6,913 bases of DNA, from assembly GCA_004562975.1 (NCBI GenBank), contig SFQP01000067.1, positions 1 through 6,913 of the forward strand, read 5' to 3'. The stretch comes from a bacterium. Lineage in GTDB: Bacteria > Bacteroidota > Bacteroidia > Bacteroidales > Bacteroidaceae. Below the pieces are notes generated by a model. The model made no database searches, was not told the DNA's origin, and saw nothing but the letters and a program-made list of their open reading frames with translations. This document shows positions 1-5,181 of the stretch, piece after piece (position 1 is the first letter of the stretch; every line of letters begins with the position of its first letter). The position numbers and the translations under genes were made by a program.

Positions 1-2680
1 CGCCCCGCGCGACACCGTGGCCGACAGCCTGACGCGCCGACACACGTTGGTGAACGACAGTGTGCCGACCGATACGGCGCGGACCGACACCGTGAAAACA
101 CGAAAGCCGGGCATCGACGCACCGGTGGAGTACGAAGCCGCTGACTCCATGGTCTACGATGCCGAAACCGGCATGGCTTTCCTCTACGGCAATGCCAAGG
201 TGAGCTATCTCGACATGACGCTGGATGCAGCCCGCATCGCCATGAACCTGGACTCCAGCCTGGTCCACGCAGAGGGGAAGCCGGACAGCACAAAGGCCGG
301 CGGACTCGACGGAAGACCTGTGTACAAACAGGGGAGCGACCAGTACGACAGCGACAGGATGTCCTTCAACTTCAAGACCAAGAAGGGCTTTATCCAAAAC
401 ACGGCCACCACACAGGGCAACGGCTTCGTGCAAAGCCAGAAGTCCAAGCGCACGGACGACGGCACGCTCTACCTGGAGCATGCCAAGTACACCACCTGCG
501 ACGCCAAGCACCCGCACTTCTACGTCAGCCTCTCCAGGGCCAAGGTGCGCCCCGGTAAGGAAATGGTGTCGGGCCCGGGCTACCTGGTAGTGGAGGACGT
601 GCCCCTGCCGCTGGCCATCCCCTACGCCTTCTTCCCCTTCAACAAGAAATATTCCTCGGGCTTCGTCATGCCTTCCTATGGCGACGAGACGAGTCGCGGT
701 TTTTACTTGCGCGACGGCGGATATTACATGGCGCTGAACGACTACATGGACCTCAAACTGCTGGGCGAAATCTACACCAAAGGCTCGTGGGGCATCAGTG
801 CCGAAACCAATTACACCAAGCGTTACCGCTACCGGGGCAACCTCTACTTCAGCTACCTGCGCACGGTGGAGGGGGAGAAGAACATGCCCGACTATGCCGT
901 GACCAAGAGCCTCAAGGTGCAGTGGACTCACACCAAGGACTCGAAAGCCAGTCCCAACACGTCGTTCTCCGCCCGTGTGAACTTTGCCTCCGAGAACTAT
1001 GAGCGCAAGAACCTGGAGAGTATGTACAACCCCCTCTCCTATACGCAGAGCACCCGCGCCAGTTCGGTGAGCTTCAGCCATACCTTCCCGGACATCGGCC
1101 TGACCATTTCCGGCTCCGGCAACCTCACGCAGAACATGCGCGACTCGTCCATCGCCGTCACCCTGCCGGACCTCAGCATTTCGTTGTCCAGGTTCTACCC
1201 CTTCCGCCGCAAGCACCAGGTGGGCAAGGAGCGGTGGTACGAGAAGATTTCCATGTCGTACACCGGACAGATGTCCAACTCCATCACCACCAAGGAGGAC
1301 AAGTTGCTCAAGTCGAACCTCATCAAGGACTGGCGTAACGGCATGCAGCACCGCATTCCCGTGGATGCCACCTTCCAGCTGTTCAAGTACCTCAACATTT
1401 CGCCCACCTTCTCCTTCCGCGACCTGATGTACGCCACGCGCATCAACCGTTCCTGGGACCGCGAGAAGCAGGTGGAGGTGGCCGATACGGCTTACGGCTT
1501 CTATAACCTCTACGACTGGAACATGGGCGTTTCGGCCAACACCACGCTCTATGGTTTCTACAAACCGTGGAAAAAGCTCTTCGGCGACAAAATCATTGCC
1601 ATACGCCACGTGTTCAAACCCACCGTGTCGTTCAGCTATGCACCGGACTTCACCACTTCACACTACGGTTACGTGAAATATTACGAGAAGGTGGACGCGC
1701 AGGGCAACGTGACGAACGTGAAATATTCGCCTTACGCCGGCAACCTGTACGGCTATCCCTCCGGAACGAAGCAGGGCATGGTCACCATGTCCATATCGAA
1801 CAACCTGGAAATGAAGGTGAAGTCCGACCGCGACACCACGGGCGAAAGGAAAATATCGCTCATCGACGAACTCTCCGGAACGCTCTCCTACAACTTCGCC
1901 GCGAAAACACAACCCTGGAGCAACCTCAGCACACGCCTGCGACTGAAACTCAGCAAGACCTACACGTTCTCCATGGCAGCCGTTTTTGCCACTTATGCTT
2001 ACAAGTTCAACGAAAACGGCCAGGTGGTGACCTCCGACCGCACGGAGTGGAGCTACGGACGCTTCGGACGTTTCCAAGGAATGTCCCAGAACCTTTCCTA
2101 TACCTTCGACAACAAGACGTGGGGCAAGCTGATGAACAAACTCCACGGACGCAGGGACAATGATAGCACGGAGGACACCGGTGGGGACGATGACGACGAC
2201 ACCGAACTGGAGGACGCCAACGTGGACCCCGACTTGCTGGCGGCACGGAAGGGGGGAAAGGATAAGAAGAAGCAGAAGGCCAAGGTCGATGCCGACGGCT
2301 ATATGGCTTTCTCCTTGCCCTGGTCGCTCACGCTCTCCTACGGCATCACCATGGCCGAGGACCGCTCCAAGCAGATCAACGTGCGGCGGATGCGCTATCC
2401 TTACTCCTTCACCCAGTCGCTCAACGCATCGGGCTATCTGCGCATCTCGGAAGGATGGAACATCAGTTTCTCGTCGGGCTACGACTTCAAGCAGCACGAA
2501 ATATCCATGACGACGATGTCGCTCTCGCGCGACCTTCACTGCTTCGAGATGACGGCCTCCGTGGTGCTCAAGCCTTACTCTTCGTTCAACTTCACCTTCC
2601 GCGCCCGCGCCTCGGAACTGGCGGATGCCCTGAAGTGGGAGAAACGAAGCGCTTACTCCACCAACGTGGAGTGGTATTGA
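1..2680 (+). CDS. lptD: LPS-assembly outer membrane protein LptD, Bacteroidetes type (5' partial)
   Basis: LptD is the outer membrane beta-barrel that, with a lipoprotein plug, receives lipopolysaccharide from the periplasmic Lpt bridge and inserts it into the outer leaflet. The reading frame is open through the left edge, so the GTG at 17 is probably an internal valine and the signal peptide is missing. Residues below count from that GTG. About 35-155 is an OstA/LptA-like beta-jellyroll rich in acidic and Tyr/Phe strands. The family-typical YTTCD motif follows at about 158-162, then a strand leading into the barrel (PLPLAIPYAFFPF near 200). The remainder has alternating barrel strands and ends in NVEWY, a C-terminal aromatic as expected of an outer membrane protein. 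Only two cysteines are visible (about 161 and near the C-terminus). An unusual charged segment, acidic then lysine-rich, lies at about 712-760. About 890 residues are present, close to full family length. The stop is TGA at 2678-2680. Confidence 0.93.
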   Translation, partial: APRDTVADSLTRRHTLVNDSVPTDTARTDTVKTRKPGIDAPVEYEAADSMVYDAETGMAFLYGNAKVSYLDMTLDAARIAMNLDSSLVHAEGKPDSTKAGGLDGRPVYKQGSDQYDSDRMSFNFKTKKGFIQNTATTQGNGFVQSQKSKRTDDGTLYLEHAKYTTCDAKHPHFYVSLSRAKVRPGKEMVSGPGYLVVEDVPLPLAIPYAFFPFNKKYSSGFVMPSYGDETSRGFYLRDGGYYMALNDYMDLKLLGEIYTKGSWGISAETNYTKRYRYRGNLYFSYLRTVEGEKNMPDYAVTKSLKVQWTHTKDSKASPNTSFSARVNFASENYERKNLESMYNPLSYTQSTRASSVSFSHTFPDIGLTISGSGNLTQNMRDSSIAVTLPDLSISLSRFYPFRRKHQVGKERWYEKISMSYTGQMSNSITTKEDKLLKSNLIKDWRNGMQHRIPVDATFQLFKYLNISPTFSFRDLMYATRINRSWDREKQVEVADTAYGFYNLYDWNMGVSANTTLYGFYKPWKKLFGDKIIAIRHVFKPTVSFSYAPDFTTSHYGYVKYYEKVDAQGNVTNVKYSPYAGNLYGYPSGTKQGMVTMSISNNLEMKVKSDRDTTGERKISLIDELSGTLSYNFAAKTQPWSNLSTRLRLKLSKTYTFSMAAVFATYAYKFNENGQVVTSDRTEWSYGRFGRFQGMSQNLSYTFDNKTWGKLMNKLHGRRDNDSTEDTGGDDDDDTELEDANVDPDLLAARKGGKDKKKQKAKVDADGYMAFSLPWSLTLSYGITMAEDRSKQINVRRMRYPYSFTQSLNASGYLRISEGWNISFSSGYDFKQHEISMTTMSLSRDLHCFEMTASVVLKPYSSFNFTFRARASELADALKWEKRSAYSTNVEWY

Positions 2681-2710
2681 CAACCGTCGGCTGGAGCGGT
2701 GGGCAACGGC

Positions 2711-2730
2711 AGCCGGGCATCATGCCGGCT
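2711..2730 (+). terminator. Possible hairpin after lptD
   Basis: An AGCC...GGCT and GGCAT-C-ATGCC inverted repeat forms a short GC-rich hairpin with one bulged G, about 30 bases after the lptD stop. The nearest T-run (2747-2751) is about 16 bases past the stem, so it is not a textbook intrinsic terminator. It may only attenuate read-through into the lipoprotein gene, or be chance. The rest of the gap up to 2787 holds a weak promoter-like TACCTAAA near 2761, which matches the Bacteroides TAnnTTTG box poorly. Confidence 0.3.
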
Positions 2731-2786
2731 ACTTTCCCTCCTGGCCTTTTTCTTACGGAATACCTAAATCCCAAACTATACTTAAT

Positions 2787-3518
2787 ATGAACATCAAAAC
2801 CATTGCAACAGCGTTATTGGCGGCTTGCATCTGCTACGCCTGCGACAGTGACAACGACAACGAGTACCACAGCACGTACTTCTATCCCCTCAGCAGCAAC
2901 GGTATCGAAACGTACGCTGACCAGACGGTCGACTCCGTGCGCGTCATCAGTTACGACTCCTGGTCGTTGGACAACAACTGCGACTGGTGCGTCATTTCCT
3001 CCAACGGCCAGCAGGCTCCGCTCCGCATCACCATCCCTGCGGGCTATGTGGCTTCTTCGCGCCTCGACTTCGCCCTCCAGCCCAACCAGACGGGCCGCCT
3101 GCGCACCAACCGCATCGCCGTGGTCAGCTCCTACGGCAAGGTGGGCACCATCTCGCAGATGCTGGTGCAGTATCCCCACTTGAACGTGACTTTCCCTGAT
3201 GGCGTCATCTCCGGTTCCGGCACGGACTATGCCTGCAAGTTCAGCCTGAGCATCCCGGCCGCCGGCGTGGCTCCTTCGGGCAACAAGCCGTTCGTGAAGT
3301 TCGTTGTCTATACGGACAATGCCACGCTCAGCTCCTCGGCCGACTGGCTCGTGCCCGCCGAAACTTCAGGCTTCCGGAAATACGAAAAGGTCAAGGTGGA
3401 ACTCAACGCGGAACCCAACCCCGGCACCCAGGAACGTACGGCCACGCTCACCCTCACTTCTAACGGCGTGAACACCCCCATCACCATCTCCCAGCTGGGA
3501 CAAAAGGAAGAACAGTAA
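2787..3518 (+). CDS. Surface lipoprotein with two BACON-like domains
   Basis: This is a 243-residue lipoprotein of unknown role. The N-terminus has a Lys and a hydrophobic stretch, followed by cysteines at 14, 16 and 19. C19 is the likely lipidated residue because it is followed by the acidic string DSDNDNE, which matches the lipoprotein export signal that sends Bacteroidetes lipoproteins to the cell surface. LAAC at 11-14 is the more canonical lipobox but would leave a very short signal. Two Ig-like BACON units follow, at about 40-130 (DWCV at 66-69, arginine-rich strand, SQ at 123-124) and about 140-238 (DWLV at 186-189, ERTATLTLTSNG at 216-227, ISQLG at 234-238). BACON domains often accompany glycan-degrading enzymes or bind mucin or glycan, but no enzyme domain is present here, so ligand binding is inference. 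The start ATG is the first in frame and is preceded by an AT-rich leader without Shine-Dalgarno. It lies 106 bases after lptD on the same strand and could be cotranscribed. Confidence 0.85.
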   Translation: MNIKTIATALLAACICYACDSDNDNEYHSTYFYPLSSNGIETYADQTVDSVRVISYDSWSLDNNCDWCVISSNGQQAPLRITIPAGYVASSRLDFALQPNQTGRLRTNRIAVVSSYGKVGTISQMLVQYPHLNVTFPDGVISGSGTDYACKFSLSIPAAGVAPSGNKPFVKFVVYTDNATLSSSADWLVPAETSGFRKYEKVKVELNAEPNPGTQERTATLTLTSNGVNTPITISQLGQKEEQ

Positions 3519-3560
3519 AAAAAGCCCGCTTCTGCGCTCACGTAATTCAAAATAAAGCAT

Positions 3561-3568
3561 TACCTTCG
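3561..3568 (+). promoter_or_regulatory. Putative -7 box of the tRNA-Arg gene
   Basis: TACCTTCG matches the Bacteroides sigma-ABfr -7 consensus TAnnTTTG at seven of eight positions. It sits about 30 bases upstream of the mature tRNA 5' end. No clear TTTG -33 box is seen at the expected distance, so the call rests on the -7 element and its placement. The 79-base gap 3519-3597 holds nothing else I can support; an A-run follows the lipoprotein stop, but no good hairpin. Confidence 0.5.
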
Positions 3569-3597
3569 CACCGGCTTTGGAAGATAGGCCGAAGCAA

Positions 3598-3671
3598 GGT
3601 CCCGTAGCTTAGCTGAATAGAGCGTCAGATTCCGGTTCTGAAGGTCTTGGGTTTGAATCCCAACGGGATCA
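3598..3671 (+). tRNA. tRNA-Arg (anticodon CCG)
   Basis: A full cloverleaf of 74 bases can be drawn. The acceptor is GGTCCCG (3598-3604) with CGGGATC (3664-3670), including one G-T pair. The D stem is GCTT/GAGC. The anticodon stem is TCAGA/TCTGA (3625-3629/3637-3641) around loop TTCCGGT, giving anticodon CCG at 3632-3634, which decodes CGG. The five-base variable loop is 3642-3646 and the T stem is TTGGG/CCCAA around TTTGAAT. The discriminator is A3671 and CCA is not encoded. Arginine identity agrees with A20 (3617), C35 (3633) and a purine discriminator. U8, A14, G15-C48 and G18-U55 are all in place. An oddity is that position 19 is A (3616) and position 56 is T (3654), instead of the usual G and C. 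Confidence 0.96.
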
Positions 3672-3683
3672 CAGAAAAACAAT

Positions 3684-3722
3684 AATGCCAAGCAGCATCT
3701 CATGGTGTCGCTTGGCATTTTT
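3684..3722. terminator. Strong, probably bidirectional intrinsic terminator
   Basis: AATGCCAAGC (3684-3693) and GCTTGGCATT (3710-3719) form a perfect 10-bp stem. After one mismatch the stem can continue for five more pairs (including G-T) to a TCAT loop. On the plus strand it is followed by T-rich sequence (3718-3722 and on), ending the tRNA transcript. On the minus strand the flank reads as a run of five T's (complement of the A-run 3675-3679), so it can also end the convergent peptidase transcript, whose stop lies about 50 bases away. Confidence 0.88.
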
Positions 3723-3774
3723 CTTGTGCGTTTATGTCAGGGGGTATGCGCTGCAAAACGATTGTTGCGCGTTG

Positions 3775-4554
3775 TCAGTTTCCCGCCCACTCAAAGTGCT
3801 GGTAGTCCTTGCTGTTTTTCCAACTGCCGCCCCAGCGGAAACCGTGTTGGGTGAACAGCCGGTGGCAAAGGTCGCCGCGAACAATCTTGTAGGGGAAGCG
3901 GTGCGAGCGGTCCAGGTAGCGGGTGGCGGTGGAAGGCTCGCAGACGGACTTGCCGCCGGGGAGTTTCTTGTAGTAAGGATTGTAAAGCGGATTGATGTCG
4001 ATGGCCAGGCCCAGGCCGTGTTTGGAAATCTTGCGGGTGTGGGATATGTAGCGGAAGTTGAACGCCGAGGTGTTGTTGGCCCGCATGGCCCGCTCGTCGA
4101 CGGCATCCCAGTAATCCACCAGCCGCATCCGTTCGATGGGATAGTCGTTTTCAAAGAGCTGGAGGAAGATGTCGGCAACGGTTTGGGCAATCCGCTTGTT
4201 GACCACCAGCTCGCCCACTACCGCCTTCCCCTCGGCTGTGCGGTGCAGGCAGCGCACGTAGCGCAAGTCGGTGCGCGGTATGCCACAGTTGGCCTTGTAA
4301 CTCTTGCCCTGCATGAGCCGGAAAATGCTGTCGGGCAGTTCGTGGACGGAAAAGAAGGCTGCCGCGCCCAGCTGCTGCCATACGCGCCCGGGTACTTCCT
4401 GTCCCGGTGAATAGGTGAGGGCTGCCGAGGCGGAGTCGGCACATACGATCGGCGCGGTGCAGGTAACGGTTGCAGCGGGGCAGGGGAGGGACGGACGGAT
4501 GGCGCAACAGGTCATCGCGCTCCAGAGGGCGAACGAAGAAAGGTAGAAGGGCAT
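3775..4554 (-). CDS. M15-family zinc metallopeptidase (D-alanyl-D-alanine carboxypeptidase-like), exported
   Basis: This predicted 259-residue periplasmic enzyme trims peptide stems of peptidoglycan. The zinc-site motif SKHGLGLAIDINP supplies H179 and D186, and DYQHFEW near the C-terminus supplies H253, with D250 or E255 as candidate catalytic acid. This pattern fits the VanY/Ply500-like M15 group. The conserved block before the active site is also clear: DLRYV (96-100), GELVVN (114-119), the DYPIERM helix-strand (137-143) and NNTSAFNFR (160-168). The ATG at 4554 is chosen because it gives a hydrophobic export-like N-terminus (FALWSAMTCCA). The frame stays open upstream to 4824, but that stretch is Arg/Pro-rich and overlaps PLP-enzyme remnants read in other frames, so it is not coding. 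The N-terminus lacks a Lys/Arg n-region, and CC at 16-17 could be a weak lipobox, so the start and anchor are uncertain. It lies 32 bases after the PatB remnant, suggesting a former operon. The stop is TGA at 3775-3777. Confidence 0.87.
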   Translation of the reverse strand: MPFYLSSFALWSAMTCCAIRPSLPCPAATVTCTAPIVCADSASAALTYSPGQEVPGRVWQQLGAAAFFSVHELPDSIFRLMQGKSYKANCGIPRTDLRYVRCLHRTAEGKAVVGELVVNKRIAQTVADIFLQLFENDYPIERMRLVDYWDAVDERAMRANNTSAFNFRYISHTRKISKHGLGLAIDINPLYNPYYKKLPGGKSVCEPSTATRYLDRSHRFPYKIVRGDLCHRLFTQHGFRWGGSWKNSKDYQHFEWAGN

Positions 4555-4586
4555 GTCGTGAAGTGCGTGGGTGTGAGGGGGAATGG

Positions 4587-4790
4587 TCAGATGTGCTGTA
4601 CGGCCCTGTAGAGACGTTGCAAGGCTTCTTGTAGCATTTCGCGCGGCGTGGCCACGTTGAGCCGCATATAGCCTTCGCCGCCGGGGCCGAACATCTCGCC
4701 GTCGTTCAAGGCCAGCTTGGCGCGGCTGACAAACAGACGGACCAGTTCCTCGTGGCTGAGGTGCAGGGCGCGGCAGTCGAGCTGCAAAAG
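4587..4790 (-). pseudogene. C-terminal remnant of a MalY/PatB-type PLP aminotransferase / C-S lyase
   Basis: About 66 codons in one minus frame read LLQLDCRALHLSHEELVRLF, then a stretch containing LNDGEMFGPGGEGYMRLNVA, and end QRLYRAVQHI with TGA at 4587-4589. This is the C-terminal domain of the class I/II-fold MalY/PatB group (cystathionine beta-lyase-like): WLDxR-like strand, hallmark G-x-x-FG-x-x-G turn, and the arginine of RLN that binds the substrate carboxylate. The large PLP-binding domain with the Schiff-base lysine, roughly 320 residues in the family, is absent. No start codon of its own fits; the frame opens directly at the junction near 4785-4790. The intact C-terminal reading frame implies a recent loss. 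What is left cannot be catalytic. Confidence 0.8.
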
Positions 4791-4915
4791 GCGTCGGCCA
4801 TGTCAGCCGCGTTGTCGAACTCATAGGCCGCAGTGTGGTACACCGGCATACTCAGCGCACCATAGGAGTCGGGACGCTGAAAGGCAGTGTGGATGGCCTG
4901 TGTCTGCTTGTTCAT
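4784..4915 (-). pseudogene. N-terminal remnant of a Cys/Met-metabolism PLP enzyme (trans-sulfuration family)
   Basis: From the ATG at 4915 about 44 codons read MNKQTQAIHTAFQRPDSYGA and on through MPVYHTAAYEF to DMADAFC. This is the start of the Cys/Met metabolism PLP-dependent family (cystathionine gamma-synthase, O-acetylhomoserine sulfhydrylase and relatives): T-x-AIH, then GA-x-x-x-P-x-Y-x-T-x-x-Y-x-F. The homology stops at the Cys codon 4784-4786. Beyond it the frame is nonsense to a TGA at 4706-4708, while PatB sequence starts in another frame. The rest of the enzyme (about 350 residues, including the PLP lysine) is missing. The native start and promoter look intact, so a 69-residue chimeric peptide could be made. 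Which member of the family it was cannot be told from this much. Confidence 0.78.
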
Positions 4916-4953
4916 GGAAGAAAGGGGTGTTTGTTGGGATTGTTTTGCATGAG

Positions 4954-4961
4954 CAAAGGTA
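4954..4961 (-). promoter_or_regulatory. Putative -7 box before the truncated Cys/Met PLP gene
   Basis: On the minus strand TACCTTTG is a perfect match to the Bacteroides -7 consensus TAnnTTTG, 38 bases before the ATG at 4915. A TTTT tract at 4978-4981 might serve as the upstream box, but its spacing of 16 bases is shorter than the usual 19-21. After the deletion this promoter probably drives the M15 peptidase through the remnant. Confidence 0.6.
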
Positions 4962-4980
4962 AATCAATGTCTCGGAGAAA

Positions 4981-5001
4981 ATAGTTGGTCAGTCTGACTA
5001 T
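4981..5001. promoter_or_regulatory. Palindrome at the promoter's upstream edge, possible operator
   Basis: GTCAG-T-CTGAC (4988-4998) is a perfect 11-base odd-centred dyad. ATAGT (4981-4985) and ACTAT (4997-5001) are also reverse complements, but centred two bases away. It lies just upstream of the predicted -33 region of the minus-strand promoter, where a repressor or activator could bind. No regulator is recognised in the window. Confidence 0.35.
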
Positions 5002-5020
5002 TTTGTGAGGAAGTGAAAAA

Positions 5021-5076
5021 TCAGAATAACATTCTGAAAAAAGTTGTATGACGAACCTGTTTCAGAATGTTATTTT
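5021..5076. repeat. Nested inverted repeat (15-bp arms), candidate terminator or binding site
   Basis: AATAACATTCTGAAA (5025-5039) and TTTCAGAATGTTATT (5060-5074) are perfect reverse complements separated by 20 bases. The left arm is itself a dyad, TCAGAAT-AAC-ATTCTGA (5021-5037), so the heptamer TCAGAAT occurs three times in 48 bases, twice on plus and once on minus. Read on the minus strand the hairpin lies about 108 bases past the TonB-receptor stop and is followed by CTGATTTTTC, so it could end that transcript, though the stem is AT-rich. The rest of 4916-5181 shows no coding sequence or known riboswitch. Small plus-strand frames there look spurious. Confidence 0.6.
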
Positions 5077-5181
5077 ATCGTACTGCCTATCTTGCAGTTG
5101 TCTCGCGGGGATTATGCACCGTGTGGCAGCATGGAGCCTTGGTGGTGCGCCCTGCTTTTTCCAAAACTGCGAGATGGGGCG

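Noticed and set aside
1658..2683. 341-residue minus-strand open frame opposite lptD
   Set aside because: It is the reverse complement of a clear LptD barrel region, with no recognisable domain; long antisense frames are expected in GC-rich coding DNA.
3598..3671. tRNA 3' end as an integration site for a mobile element
   Set aside because: No second copy of the tRNA 3' end and no integrase is visible in the window.
3685..4410. 241-residue plus-strand open frame opposite the M15 peptidase
   Set aside because: It begins inside the terminator hairpin and runs antisense to conserved zinc-site motifs.
4555..4824. N-terminal extension of the M15 peptidase frame up to an ATG at 4824
   Set aside because: The extension is Arg/Pro-rich nonsense, and two other frames of the same DNA encode recognisable PLP-enzyme pieces.
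5075..5181. Possible riboswitch (cobalamin or SAM type) between the receptor and the PLP gene
   Set aside because: No B12 box or SAM core motifs were found on either strand. Only weak chance pairings such as GCAGTT/AACTGC are present.
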